NCBI GenBank assembly: GCA_018606645.1 | Contig: JAGVRI010000004.1 | Span: forward strand, 186,001 to 250,000 | From: Chloroflexota bacterium | GTDB lineage: Bacteria; Chloroflexota; Anaerolineae; JAAYZQ01 | DNA length: 64,000 nucleotides | Direction: 5' to 3' | Shown: piece by piece, positions 25,618 to 34,622 of the stretch | Numbering within the stretch: position 1 is the stretch's first letter | Layout: every line of letters starts with the position of its first letter | Notes under the pieces: generated by a model | The model's database searches: none | Told to the model about the DNA's origin: nothing | Seen by the model: only the letters and a program-made list of their open reading frames with translations | Made by a program: the position numbers and the translations under genes

Positions 25618-25938
25618 ATGACGACCTTTATCCTGCTCTCAAAAGTGTCAGCAGAGGCGGTGAGCCAGGTGTCCAATCTGGCCGAAATCGATCGGTTATT
25701 TGATAAAGAACTGGCCGAGCTTCTGCCCCAGGTCAAGCGCGTGGCCAGTTATGCCTTGTTGGGGGCCTATGACTTTATGCACATCTTTGAAGCACCGGAT
25801 GCGGCGACAGCCGCTCAGGTGGCATTGCTAGCCAACCGGTTTGGAGCCGGTTCGACGCAGACCCTGACGGCGATCCCCTTCTCCGAGTTCAAGAAACTGG
25901 CCCAGGACGTAAACAAGATCCAGATCGCCAAGGTCTAG
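25618..25938 (+). CDS. GYD-domain protein
   Basis: 106-residue small alpha/beta protein (MTTFILLSKVSAEAVSQV ... ALLGAYDFMHIFEAPD). The GAYD motif and ferredoxin-like length match the GYD family of uncharacterised, probably oligomeric cytosolic proteins. GGAGGG seven bases before ATG 25618 rules out the upstream extension. Its place after groEL suggests stress co-expression, but no function can be read from the sequence. Confidence 0.75.
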   Translation: MTTFILLSKVSAEAVSQVSNLAEIDRLFDKELAELLPQVKRVASYALLGAYDFMHIFEAPDAATAAQVALLANRFGAGSTQTLTAIPFSEFKKLAQDVNKIQIAKV

Positions 25939-25962
25939 CCTGTCTGCAGCGAGGTGAGTGGT

Positions 25963-26229
25963 ATGCCGCTCTACGAATACGAATGCCAGGAGTGTGGCCT
26001 TCACTTTGACCGATGGCAGCGGTTTGACGATGCCGGACGGACCGCTTGCCCCAATGGACATCAGCAGGTCCATCGGCTCCTGTCACGACCTGCCATTATC
26101 TTCAAGGGAACGGGTTTTTATACCACCGACTACGGACGGAATGGAGGTGGCAGCGCCAAGAGAGCAGGTTCAAGGAAAGAGCCTGAAACCACTGCTTCCT
26201 CCAAAAGCGAGACGGTAGCTGATTCCTAG
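25963..26229 (+). CDS. FmdB-family zinc-ribbon protein
   Basis: 88 residues. MPLYEYECQECGLHFDRW and the FKGTGFYTTDY motif are diagnostic of the FmdB family of small putative regulatory proteins. The first metal knuckle is CxxC; the second reads CPNGH, with His in place of the second Cys. A charged Ser/Lys-rich tail follows. GAGG with 8-nt spacing supports the start. Role unknown. Confidence 0.85.
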   Translation: MPLYEYECQECGLHFDRWQRFDDAGRTACPNGHQQVHRLLSRPAIIFKGTGFYTTDYGRNGGGSAKRAGSRKEPETTASSKSETVADS

Positions 26230-26292
26230 CGGCCCTGCGCCGATTGCCCATATCCCTGCGTGGAGAAGGGCCGTGTTACCTCTGAAAAATAC

Positions 26293-26327
26293 GATGGCAG
26301 AGCCGGCGAGGCTTTGCCATCTTCTTT
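26293..26327 (+). terminator. Terminator closing the chaperone island
   Basis: GATGGCAGAGCC pairs with GGCTTTGCCATC (one G-T) around GGCGA, followed by TTCTTT. It lies 64 bp after fmdB. A further inverted repeat CGGGTGAC/GTCACCCG (26358-26365/26382-26389) has a long loop and may be an operator. Confidence 0.7.
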
Positions 26328-26418
26328 GCCAAGATCTGGCCGAAAGCGTGCTCAAGGCGGGTGACGATCTATCTCTGGACGGTCACCCGGCGGGGGCAAT
26401 GCTTCTTTTCAGATCGGC

Positions 26419-26490
26419 TTTAAGGTAGATTTAAGACCCCGATGATCTTTCCTTAAGGACAAAAAGAGTCCCTTGATCCTAAGCTATAAC
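26419..26490 (+). promoter_or_regulatory. ABC operon promoter with TTTAAG repeats in 11-bp register
   Basis: TTTAAG (26419-26424), TTTAAG (26430-26435) and CTTAAG (26452-26457) fall on an 11-bp grid, with the 26441 position degenerate. A -10 TATAAC (26485-26490) without a matching -35 lies 33 bp before the ABC gene. This resembles Pho-box-like direct repeats, but with a different hexamer and distance from the TCTAAC arrays. Confidence 0.45.
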
Positions 26491-26522
26491 GGTCATGTCA
26501 TAGTCAACAAGGGGAAGATGCA

Positions 26523-27452
26523 ATGATTGACGTCACCCACCTGAGCAAATCATACGGTTCAGTCCAGGCGCTACGGGACGTTTCGTTTCATGTTGAGGCG
26601 GGCGAGATTATCGGCTTGCTCGGACCCAATGGAGCCGGCAAGACGACCATGATGAAGATCCTGACCGGCTACCTGCAACCAACCAGCGGCACCGCCATCG
26701 TGGACGGGCTGGACGTACTGACTCACCCCCTCGAGGTGCAAAAGCGGATCGGCTATTTGCCGGAGAACGCTCCCCTCTACCCGGAACTCTCTGTCCAGGC
26801 ATACCTGAAGATGATCGCCGATCTGCGCCAGATCCCCGAGGCGGAACAACCGGCGTGCCTGTCCGAGGCAATCTATGCCACCAACCTGGAAGATCACCTG
26901 ACCCGACCCATCGGTCAGCTCAGCAAAGGATACCGCCAGCGGGTTGGATTGGCCCAGGCGATCCTGCACCACCCCAAGCTGCTCATCCTGGACGAACCTA
27001 CGATTGGGCTGGACCCGACTCAGATCGTTGAGGTCCGCCACCTGATCCGCCGTCTGGCCCGGGACAGTACGGTATTCCTTTCCACCCACATCCTCTCGGA
27101 GGTGGAAGCGGTCTGTGACCGGGTGATTATCCTCCTCAACGGCGAAATCAGGGCTGATGCCCGTCTCACCGACCTGGAAACATCCCCGGACATTATCCTG
27201 GTCATGGAGGAAGATAGGCCAGGAACCACGGCGGCGCTCCGGGCGCTTCGGGGAGTACGCCGCGTTGAGGTAACGTCCAGCCCAGACGGCCCAACCTACC
27301 GGGTGCGGGTCAGTGACGGTCAGGACCTCCGGCCGGCGATCTACGCCCTTGCCCGTGACCAAGGGTGGCCGCTGAAAGAACTTCGTCGGGACGTGCGCAC
27401 TCTGGAAACGGTGTTCAACGAACTGGTAACTGCGGAAGGGGGCAAACGATGA
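26523..27452 (+). CDS. ABC transporter ATPase, GldA/CcmA type
   Basis: 309-residue cytosolic ATPase that powers the membrane protein encoded next. It has Walker A GPNGAGKTTMMK, Q-loop LPENAPLYPELS, signature QLSKGYRQRVGLAQA, Walker B LLILDEPTIGLDP and the switch His in STHIL, plus the C-terminal regulatory extension seen in GldA/NodI-type exporters. The ABC-2 partner overlaps it by 4 bp (ATGA), showing translational coupling. Confidence 0.93.
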   Translation: MIDVTHLSKSYGSVQALRDVSFHVEAGEIIGLLGPNGAGKTTMMKILTGYLQPTSGTAIVDGLDVLTHPLEVQKRIGYLPENAPLYPELSVQAYLKMIADLRQIPEAEQPACLSEAIYATNLEDHLTRPIGQLSKGYRQRVGLAQAILHHPKLLILDEPTIGLDPTQIVEVRHLIRRLARDSTVFLSTHILSEVEAVCDRVIILLNGEIRADARLTDLETSPDIILVMEEDRPGTTAALRALRGVRRVEVTSSPDGPTYRVRVSDGQDLRPAIYALARDQGWPLKELRRDVRTLETVFNELVTAEGGKR

Positions 27453-30358
27453 AACAGACCTGGGTGATCGCGCGCAAGGAACTGAACATCTACTTTGGCT
27501 CGCCGATGGCTCTGATCTTTATCGGAGCATTTCTGATCGTCACCCTCTTTGCCTTCTTCTGGGTGGAAACCTTTTTTGCCCGGAATATTGCCGACATTCG
27601 CCCGCTGTTTCGCTGGATGCCTTTGTTGTTGATCTTTCTCGTCGCCGCGCTCACCATGCGCCAGTGGAGCGAAGAACAACGGGCCGGCACGTTAGAAGTG
27701 CTCCTCACCCTACCGGTGCGGCGCATCTACCTGGTCCTGGGCAAATTCCTGGCGGTCATGGCGCTGGTGGCTTTGGCCCTCGGTCTGACCCTGTTCCTGC
27801 CCATCACCGTGGCGATTCTGGGGCCGCTGGACTGGGGGCCTGTCGTGGGAGGGTATCTCGCCGCCCTGCTCATGGCCTCTGCCTATGCGGCCATCGGGCT
27901 CTTGGTGTCATCGCGCACCGATAACCAGATTGTGTCACTGATCGCCACTGTCTTTCTCGGTGGCCTCCTCTATCTGGTAGGCACAACCGGCGTCACCGGA
28001 CTGGTGGGCGACCGGATGGGCGAGGTCCTGCGGGCGATCGGCACCAGCAGCCGGTTTGAGAGCATCGAGCGTGGGGTCATTGATCTTCGAGACCTGGTCT
28101 ACTACCTCTCGCTGACTGTGTTCTTTCTCACCCTCAACGTGGTTTCGCTGGATGCCAAGCGCTGGAGTCGTGGTCTGAGAACGGCGGCCTACCGTCGGCA
28201 ACTTATCCTGACCGCGATTCTGATCACGGCGAACCTGGCGGCGCTGAACACCTGGCTGTTCCCCCAGGGTGGGCTGCGCGCCGATCTGACCACAGACCGG
28301 GAATACAGCCTCTCTCCCGTAACCAAAGACCTGATCCGCAACCTTCAGGAGCCGCTGTTGATCCGGGGTTATTTCAGCGAAAAAACCCATCCTCTGCTGG
28401 CGCCTCTGGTGCCGGCGATCCGCGATATGCTCCGGGAATACGAGATTGCCTCGCGAGGCAAGGTCCAGGCCGAAGTGGTCGATCCTCGTGAGAATGAAGA
28501 GATGGAAGTCGAAGCCAATCAGGTCTATGGCATCCGACCCACCCCATTCCGCATCGCCGGACGTTACGAGTCCTCGGTGATCAACTCCTACTTTGATCTC
28601 CTGATCCGATATGGCGACCAGCATGTCACTCTGGGCTTTACCGATCTGATCGAAGTCGAGCAACACCCTACTGGACAGGTGGACGTCCGGCTTCGCAACC
28701 TGGAATACGACTTGACCAGCGCCATCAAGAAGGTGGTCTATGGCTTCCAGAGTCTGGATTCGGCTTTTGCCAGTATCCAGGAACCGATCAAGTTAACCGC
28801 GTTCATTACCCCCAAGACGCTGCCGCAGGGACTGGAGCAGGTGCCTCAACGGGTGGAAAAAGTCGCCCGTGAGCTTCAGGAGCAATCAGGGGGCAAGTTT
28901 ACGTTCGAGTTGATTGACCCAGATGCTGCCGATAGTCCGATCCGACGCGAGACGCTGATCAATACCTACCGACTCTATCCTATTGCCGTCTCGCTCTTTT
29001 CACCCGATTCCTACTATCTGCATCTCCTCCTGCAGATCGGAGACGAGGCTCAGTTGATTTACCCATCCGGTGACCTGTCCGAGGCAGATATCCGCGAGGA
29101 GATCGAGTCCGCCATCAAGCGGGCGGCGCCAGGGTTCCTCAAGACGGTGGGCCTCTGGCTCCCAGACCTGCAACCGGTGCCGAACGCCTTTGGCGGTGTG
29201 AGCCAGCCCATTTCCAGTTGGACCATGCTGATGGAGCAATTGCGCCAAAACTACACCCTCAAGCCTGTGGACCTGACCTCTGGGCGGGTGCCAGGCGACG
29301 TGGATGTCCTGGTGGTGATCGCTCCGCAGAAGATGAGCGATAAAGAGCGGTTTGCCATCGACCAGTACCTGATGCGCGGCGGCGCGGTGGTAGTGGCCGC
29401 CGGCAACTATGCCCTGGCGCAGCAACAACTCCCAGGTACGCTGACCATTGAGGCTCTTCAGGACGGTCTCCAGGAGATGCTGGCCAGCTACGGCGTCCAG
29501 GTGCGCAATGCGCTGGTGATGGACCCGCGCAATGAACCCTTCCCGATCCAGGTCCAGCGCAAAGTAGGCGGGATGCAGGTCATTGAGGTTCAGGAACTCC
29601 GCTACCCCTTCTTTGTCGATGTCCGTCCCGACAGCATGGACAAAGAGAGCCCGATCGTGGCGGACCTGCCGGCGGTGACCCTGCAATGGGCCTCTCCTTT
29701 GGAAATTGACGAAAAAAAGAACCAGGGGCGTGAGGTCTCGATCCTGCTACGGTCCAGCGAGAAATCGTGGCTGCGCACCTCGACCGAGGTCATGCCCGAC
29801 ACGCAACAATACCCCGAGTATGGGTTCCCGGTCGAAGGCGAGCAGAAAGCATGGCCGTTGGCAGTGGCCATCCGGGGGTCCTTTGAGAGCTTTTTCCGGG
29901 ACCGGGGTTCGCCGTTCCAGCAGACCGAACCGGTGACCGGCACGGTCGAACCTCCGCTGGGCACCATCGAGGTCTCGCCTGATTCCGCCCGACTGGTAGT
30001 GATCGGCAGTACGGAGTTCATCGATGATGCCGTCCTCGATATCTCCAGTCGGTTGTCGATGGACCGTTACCTGAACAACCTTCAGTTTATGCAGAATGTG
30101 GTAGATTGGTCGGTGGAGGATGAAGACCTGCTCACGATCCGCTCGCGTGGGACTTATGCACGTCTGCTCAAGCCCCTGGATAAGCAGGGTCAGCGTCTGT
30201 GGGAGGGGGTCAATTACGCTGTGGCGCTTATGGCGTTGGTGGTGATCGGCGCGGTATGGACCTTGCGACAGCGCAGAGTACAGCCCATGCCGCTCCTGGC
30301 CTCAGCCAGGCAAACTGCCCGAAACCCTGAGACCGTAACGAGAGGGACCCATGAATAA
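27449..30358 (+). CDS. Fused ABC-2 permease and GldG-like protein
   Basis: 969 residues. Residues 1-240 have six membrane helices with ABC-2 permease features (MRQWSEEQRAGTLEVLLTLPV). A further helix then leads to a large extracytoplasmic region (YSLSPVTKDLIRNLQEPLLIRGYFSEKTHPL onward) typical of GldG/ABC_transp_aux proteins, and a C-terminal helix (VALMALVVIGAVWTL) anchors it. In Bacteroidota these are separate GldF and GldG, linked to gliding; elsewhere related sets serve other, unknown export roles. The start is ATG 27449, overlapping the ATPase stop. Confidence 0.85.
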   Translation: MKQTWVIARKELNIYFGSPMALIFIGAFLIVTLFAFFWVETFFARNIADIRPLFRWMPLLLIFLVAALTMRQWSEEQRAGTLEVLLTLPVRRIYLVLGKFLAVMALVALALGLTLFLPITVAILGPLDWGPVVGGYLAALLMASAYAAIGLLVSSRTDNQIVSLIATVFLGGLLYLVGTTGVTGLVGDRMGEVLRAIGTSSRFESIERGVIDLRDLVYYLSLTVFFLTLNVVSLDAKRWSRGLRTAAYRRQLILTAILITANLAALNTWLFPQGGLRADLTTDREYSLSPVTKDLIRNLQEPLLIRGYFSEKTHPLLAPLVPAIRDMLREYEIASRGKVQAEVVDPRENEEMEVEANQVYGIRPTPFRIAGRYESSVINSYFDLLIRYGDQHVTLGFTDLIEVEQHPTGQVDVRLRNLEYDLTSAIKKVVYGFQSLDSAFASIQEPIKLTAFITPKTLPQGLEQVPQRVEKVARELQEQSGGKFTFELIDPDAADSPIRRETLINTYRLYPIAVSLFSPDSYYLHLLLQIGDEAQLIYPSGDLSEADIREEIESAIKRAAPGFLKTVGLWLPDLQPVPNAFGGVSQPISSWTMLMEQLRQNYTLKPVDLTSGRVPGDVDVLVVIAPQKMSDKERFAIDQYLMRGGAVVVAAGNYALAQQQLPGTLTIEALQDGLQEMLASYGVQVRNALVMDPRNEPFPIQVQRKVGGMQVIEVQELRYPFFVDVRPDSMDKESPIVADLPAVTLQWASPLEIDEKKNQGREVSILLRSSEKSWLRTSTEVMPDTQQYPEYGFPVEGEQKAWPLAVAIRGSFESFFRDRGSPFQQTEPVTGTVEPPLGTIEVSPDSARLVVIGSTEFIDDAVLDISSRLSMDRYLNNLQFMQNVVDWSVEDEDLLTIRSRGTYARLLKPLDKQGQRLWEGVNYAVALMALVVIGAVWTLRQRRVQPMPLLASARQTARNPETVTRGTHE

Positions 30359-31346
30359 GCTGAATCGGATCCTGGCTTCCGTCCTGGTTCTCCAACTGAT
30401 TGTGGTGGTCATCGTTCTGTGGCCGCGTCCAGCGCCGTCGGCAGCGGAAGGTACCCCGCTCTTCTCTGACATTGAGGTTGAGCGCGTGGTCGGACTGACC
30501 ATTGCCAGCGGCGATGGCCAGAGCATCCAACTGGCGAAACGCAACGGCGAATGGGTACTACCTGCTGCCGATGATTACCCATGCCTGGAGGAAAAAGTGC
30601 CGGCTCTGCTGACCAAAATCGCCGGCCTGAAGGGGAGCCGTCTGGTCGCTCAGACCAGCAGCAGTCACAAGCGCCTTCGCGTCGCCTCGAGCGAGTTTGA
30701 GCGGCGGATCGAATTCGAGCTGGACGATGGAACGCGCCATCGCCTGTACCTGGGCACCTCGCCAAGCTTCCGCGCCATCCACGTCCGGGCTGACGATCAA
30801 AACCAGGTCTACCTGGTCTCCGATTTGACCCTTCAAGATGCCGGAGCGGAGGCAAGCGACTGGATCAGCCGCGAATACTTTTCCATCCCGGCGGATCAGA
30901 TTGTCGCCCTGACGCTGGAGAATGCCAACGGTCGCTTCGAGTTCGAAAAAGAAGGCGATGTCTGGACCATGAAGGGGTTGGCGGCAGGGGAAAGCCTGGA
31001 CCAGAACCGATTCAAGACCTTGGTGAACCGGGCAGCGCTGATCACCTTGACCGAACCGCTGGGCAAGACCGAAAAAGAGACCTATGGCCTGCAACAACCC
31101 AGCGCGGTGATCACCCTCCGTACCCACCAGGATGAAACGGGAGACCGGACCTACGTCCTCACCGTGGGAGCCAAAGACGCGCAAAACAGCTATATCGTCA
31201 AATCGTCCGAGTCCCCATATTACGTCCGGGTGAGCGAGTTCACGGTCAAGGATTTCGTCGAAAAAACGCGCGAGGGCTTTCTCCAGTTGCCGCCGACCCC
31301 GACTCCCACGCCAGAAGCTTCCCCAGAGGCAACACCTTCGGGTTAG
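30351..31346 (+). CDS. DUF4340 protein
   Basis: 331 residues with an N-terminal membrane anchor (RILASVLVLQLIVVVIVLW) and an outer beta-rich domain made of two related halves (VVGLTIASGDGQSIQLAKRNGEWVL; IVALTLENANGRFEFEKEGDVWTM), the hallmark of DUF4340. It overlaps the permease-GldG gene by 8 bp and is the customary third member of such loci. It ends in a short Pro/Thr tail. Probably an accessory subunit of the exporter at the outer face; mechanism unknown. Confidence 0.85.
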   Translation: MNKLNRILASVLVLQLIVVVIVLWPRPAPSAAEGTPLFSDIEVERVVGLTIASGDGQSIQLAKRNGEWVLPAADDYPCLEEKVPALLTKIAGLKGSRLVAQTSSSHKRLRVASSEFERRIEFELDDGTRHRLYLGTSPSFRAIHVRADDQNQVYLVSDLTLQDAGAEASDWISREYFSIPADQIVALTLENANGRFEFEKEGDVWTMKGLAAGESLDQNRFKTLVNRAALITLTEPLGKTEKETYGLQQPSAVITLRTHQDETGDRTYVLTVGAKDAQNSYIVKSSESPYYVRVSEFTVKDFVEKTREGFLQLPPTPTPTPEASPEATPSG

Positions 31347-31457
31347 CCTCTGGCGGCTATGAGGCAGACGCCCAGCCCGGCTGGGGCACCCTGAGAAAGA
31401 CAGGGCCGGCGGCTCCCGATGTGCCGAGCAGGTCGATGGCCAGCGTGAGCCATGGTC

Positions 31458-32258
31458 TCAAGGCTGGGGTGCCGGCCCCGCGTCCTCCGGGATAGGAGGG
31501 CCTTCCGGCAGACTGCGCAAATAGTCGCACGACACGAATTTGACATCCTCCCAGACAAAGCCCTCCGCCTCGAAGGTAGGGATGTCCTTGATCCAGCGCC
31601 TGGTTCCGTTTTCCAGGACATAGATGTGGGGGCTGGCCTGGCACTTGAGCAGGACATGGATCGGCCGACCGATCTCGAACTCTTGCAGAAATTCGTCGTC
31701 TACGATGTGGACCTGATCCCAGGTGTAGCCGAAAAACTCGAACGCCTCCAGGCTGCTGATCCAGCGGAGCTTGTTATCTTCCAGGACATAGATCTCCGGC
31801 CCGCTGCCCTTGAGCACCAGCCCATCGCGGATGATCAGGGACGCCGAATCGGGCATGATGCGCGCCAGGCTCACCCCATAGCGAGTGATTGGGATGTTGA
31901 CCAGAACGACCAGCAAGGCCACCAGGATGAACAACCGGCCCAATGCCCTATCCAGGTGGATAGCCGGTAAGCGGGGAGGCGGTTGCCAGTCCTCGTCACC
32001 CGGCCTGGGCACCCGTCGAGGTTGAGGCACAGGAGGTCTGGCGGGCGGCGCTTCCCTTCTCTCTTGCGGAGGGACAGGCCGGGGCGCAGGAGGTCTGGTC
32101 GGCGGTATCTCCTCCCTCTCCTGCGCAGGGACAGACCGAAGCGAGGGGGCAATCTCCTGGCTCCGGCGAGCCTGTTGCCGCTCGGCCAGCGCGTCGAGCA
32201 ACAGGTCGAGGATCTGATCGGTCGTTGAAGGCTTGTTCGCAGGCGATTGATGGGACAT
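31458..32258 (-). CDS. Membrane protein with two outer YVLE...RWI repeats
   Basis: 266 residues. A Pro/Arg/Glu-rich cytoplasmic region (residues 30-95, with repeated PPxRPPxP) is followed by one transmembrane helix (about 109-125) and an outer part carrying two 45-residue repeats: IYVLEDNKLRWISSLEAF...GYTWDQV and IYVLENGTRRWIKDIPTF...GFVWEDV. Such repeats occur in exported proteins of Chloroflexota and Actinomycetota; function not known to me. Last gene of the padR transcript, 9 bp after its neighbour. The 111 bp beyond it hold nothing I can identify. Confidence 0.65.
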   Translation of the reverse strand: MSHQSPANKPSTTDQILDLLLDALAERQQARRSQEIAPSLRSVPAQEREEIPPTRPPAPRPVPPQERREAPPARPPVPQPRRVPRPGDEDWQPPPRLPAIHLDRALGRLFILVALLVVLVNIPITRYGVSLARIMPDSASLIIRDGLVLKGSGPEIYVLEDNKLRWISSLEAFEFFGYTWDQVHIVDDEFLQEFEIGRPIHVLLKCQASPHIYVLENGTRRWIKDIPTFEAEGFVWEDVKFVSCDYLRSLPEGPPIPEDAGPAPQP

Positions 32259-32267
32259 CGTCTCCTC

Positions 32268-32957
32268 CTATCGGACCACAAAAAACCCCAGGATCTCGCC
32301 GATGCTGGCCAGGACGTTGGCGTAGAAATTGCCCCCCAACTGGCGGAACAATTCGAACTTCATGCTGGGGGCTCCGATGAAGGGCCGGAGTGTCCAGGCC
32401 ATCTGACTGCCCACAAAGGCATAGAGGATGATCCACAGCCGCACCACCCAGCGTCGGGATGATGCCCCTTCTTTCCCCGCCGCCGAGACGATGCGCACCC
32501 CTTCGCTCAGAAACAGCACCCCCACCAGACCACAGATGGCAAAGATCATCACGTTTAGGAGCTTGAAGAACTGATAGTTGCTGGTCGTCAAGATGAAAAA
32601 CAGGACGATGGGAGCAAAGCTCAGGAGCAGCACCGATGTCACCGTGACGGCGGTCAGGGTAAGGGCAAAGTTCTGGGTCATGCTTTGATTCGAACCAAAG
32701 AGCACGTTAAAGAAGTAAAGGGTCGGCGAGCAAATAACCAGCGTGGCCAGGAACAACAGCGGGAGCTTGACGGCGGAACTCAGGGTCTGCCACAGACTGT
32801 GCGTCGAACCGAGGACCGCGCCGTATACAGCAAAGAAGGCAATGCTGGAGATCAACATGGCCCGCATCTTCTCTCTCAGCCCGACCCCGTCGCGGATCTC
32901 GATGAAGAAATGGTAGCGGTTCCGCAGGATGGTTTCGATGACCGCCAGGTCCTTCAT
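32268..32957 (-). CDS. Six-helix conserved membrane protein
   Basis: 229 residues. A short N-terminal amphipathic region (IETILRNRYHFFIEIRDGVGLREKM) precedes about six hydrophobic helices, the overall shape of Yip1-like or actin-binding-like bacterial membrane proteins of unknown role. Start ATG 32955-32957 behind GGAAGGAG. It follows the HAAS-domain gene by 34 bp, so it probably responds to the same PadR regulator. Confidence 0.65.
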   Translation of the reverse strand: MKDLAVIETILRNRYHFFIEIRDGVGLREKMRAMLISSIAFFAVYGAVLGSTHSLWQTLSSAVKLPLLFLATLVICSPTLYFFNVLFGSNQSMTQNFALTLTAVTVTSVLLLSFAPIVLFFILTTSNYQFFKLLNVMIFAICGLVGVLFLSEGVRIVSAAGKEGASSRRWVVRLWIILYAFVGSQMAWTLRPFIGAPSMKFELFRQLGGNFYANVLASIGEILGFFVVR

Positions 32958-32991
32958 GTTCGTCTTTCTCCTTCCTTCCAAATTCGATTGA

Positions 32992-33471
32992 TTACCAGCG
33001 TAGCGCCGGCAGAGCGACAAACATCACCGTGAGCGTCCAAAAGATCGCCCATGTCACCAGGGCGTAGCGCCACCGTTCGAGCTTGAGCAACGGGACAAGC
33101 AACGCCGCCACGGCAACGATCCAGAAAGCAGGTCGGTTAAGGAGTTGGGGCCAGCCCAGCGCCGTTCCATCCGGAGCAAAGGCCAGCCAGCGCAACACCA
33201 GGGCGCAGACCACGGGCAGCCCGGCAGCAATGACCGCGTCGGCGGTGCCCCAGCCGGCGTGGACCGCCTGCAGTTCCGTTCCCACCTCTTCCAGGCCAAA
33301 CCGCGCCGCAACTTGGGCCAGGGCGGTCGCCTCATCCAGCCCTTCGGCTTGCGCCCGGACCATCGCTTCCTCCAGGTGGTCACGGATCTCGGCCAGAACC
33401 TGGTACTCCGTCTCTCCGTCCAGGTCCATCTGGGCGCGGATGCGCGCCAGCAATTCCTCGATCCCGCTCAT
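32992..33471 (-). CDS. HAAS-domain membrane protein
   Basis: 159 residues. The N-terminal 70 residues (IEELLARIRAQMDLDGETEYQVLAEIRDHLEEAMVRAQAEG) are the helical HAAS/DUF1700-like domain that is nearly always encoded beside PadR regulators. Three membrane helices follow. Its start overlaps the padR stop (ATGA), so the pair is translationally coupled. HAAS proteins are thought to sense or tether; direct evidence is scarce. Confidence 0.8.
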   Translation of the reverse strand: MSGIEELLARIRAQMDLDGETEYQVLAEIRDHLEEAMVRAQAEGLDEATALAQVAARFGLEEVGTELQAVHAGWGTADAVIAAGLPVVCALVLRWLAFAPDGTALGWPQLLNRPAFWIVAVAALLVPLLKLERWRYALVTWAIFWTLTVMFVALPALRW

Positions 33472-33824
33472 GGATTTGCCTCAACGCCGAGGAGCCGGTT
33501 CACCTGTTCGGTCAGCGTTCGCCAGCTCTGCAACTCCCACTCCAGGCGACGGCGGCCCATGTCGGTGATGGTGTAGAACTTGCGACGACGGCCACCTTCA
33601 TCACCCTGCCAGTGAGAGGACAACAAGCCCTGGCGCTCCAGCTCGTGCAGGCGGGGATAGATCAACCCTTCCTTGAAATCGAAGGCTCCCCCGCTGCGCG
33701 CTTCCAGCTCCTGGATGATCTCATAGCCATACATCGGTCGATCCGCATCGGCCAGGAGTTTGAGAATGATGACCGTCGTCGTCCCTTTACGCATCTGCTG
33801 TTGGATGGTCATGACCTTCCCCAT
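33468..33824 (-). CDS. PadR-family transcriptional regulator
   Basis: 118 residues with a winged helix (ILKLLADADRPMYGYEIIQELE ... FKEGLIYPRLHELERQGLLSSHW ... RRRKFYTITDMGRRRLE) and a C-terminal dimerisation helix: PadR subfamily 2. Start either ATG 33822-33824 or, with a better GGGGAAGG site, ATG 33810-33812. It probably represses its own operon through the dyad at 33839-33860. Confidence 0.9.
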   Translation of the reverse strand: MGKVMTIQQQMRKGTTTVIILKLLADADRPMYGYEIIQELEARSGGAFDFKEGLIYPRLHELERQGLLSSHWQGDEGGRRRKFYTITDMGRRRLEWELQSWRTLTEQVNRLLGVEANP

Positions 33825-33838
33825 TACCTTATTATCTT

Positions 33839-33874
33839 AGGTATAAGGATAGCATAACCTGGCAGGGTTGTCAA
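33839..33874 (-). promoter_or_regulatory. padR promoter with overlapping dyad
   Basis: Minus-strand TTGACA (33869-33874), 17-bp spacer, TATCCT (33846-33851). The -10 is embedded in an imperfect dyad, AGGT (33839-33842) ... ACCT (33857-33860), a plausible PadR operator. Confidence 0.65.
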
Positions 33875-33905
33875 ATCCGGAGGGTTCACGATACAGTCGC
33901 GTATC

Positions 33906-33935
33906 TTGACGGCTTTGGGAAAGGCGGGGTATAAT
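33906..33935 (+). promoter_or_regulatory. Promoter of the 33984 gene
   Basis: TTGACG (33906-33911), 18-bp spacer, TATAAT (33930-33935). It is divergent from the padR promoter. Confidence 0.7.
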
Positions 33936-33983
33936 GCCAAGTAAGAAAGGATACGCTGACCCAGGGATGTGAGGTTGTGTGAG

Positions 33984-34532
33984 ATGCGCTATCTACCTGA
34001 GTTGTACTACTTTGAGGAGCAGGAAGACTTTCCATTCCGGCAGGCTGTTCTGGCAACGGCGACAGCGGTTAGCCAGTGGTGTTCATATTTCTATGCCAGA
34101 GTAATTGTCCCCCTGACCGAAGACACAGGCCCGCTGGAGAAAGGCGGTCTCCTACCGGTGGACCCCCAAGAGCGACAAACTTTTGTCGAAGATTTGGTGC
34201 ACTGGCTTTTCGACAACTCTGCGGTGGACAGCCTATTCTGCCTCTTCTTGGATGATGAGCCTGCTCCCCAATCGGGCAAAACAGCAAAATTCGATCACCA
34301 CGATGATACCTGTTGCTGGGCGCTGAATCTCACGCCCGATGAATTTGCGCATCTACAGACAGCGTGGAAGGCCAATGGCTTACCAGAAGACCTGTTCTAC
34401 CCGGAACACGATGGTTTGTGTGTCCCGTATCCAGGGACGGGGTTGAAAGCGAGACTGCTTCGTGCCCTGGGGGTCCAAAGGTGTTACACTCCAAAACAGT
34501 GGGAGAATGAAAACCAAAAACGGCCGGCCTGA
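33984..34532 (+). CDS. Uncharacterised 182-residue cytosolic protein
   Basis: I do not recognise a family. The product (MRYLPELYYFEEQEDFPFRQ...) has no signal peptide or membrane helix, is acidic, and contains scattered Cys and His (FDHHDDTCCW) that could bind metal. GAGG at 33971-33974 favours ATG 33984 over GTG 33969. It has its own promoter and no functionally informative neighbour. Base composition is a little lower in GC than the flanking genes, which may hint at later acquisition. Confidence 0.55.
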   Translation: MRYLPELYYFEEQEDFPFRQAVLATATAVSQWCSYFYARVIVPLTEDTGPLEKGGLLPVDPQERQTFVEDLVHWLFDNSAVDSLFCLFLDDEPAPQSGKTAKFDHHDDTCCWALNLTPDEFAHLQTAWKANGLPEDLFYPEHDGLCVPYPGTGLKARLLRALGVQRCYTPKQWENENQKRPA

Positions 34533-34622
34533 TACCCGCTACGGCCGGTACTGGTCCGCTCGCTCCGATGGTAAAGTCGGTGCTGCGCTGTTGCTCTACT
34601 GAAGCAGCGCCTGGATTGAACA

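Noticed and set aside
34081..34480. Possible toxin-antitoxin or immunity role for the 33984 protein
   Set aside because: No partner gene, no toxin motif, and its own promoter; left as uncharacterised.
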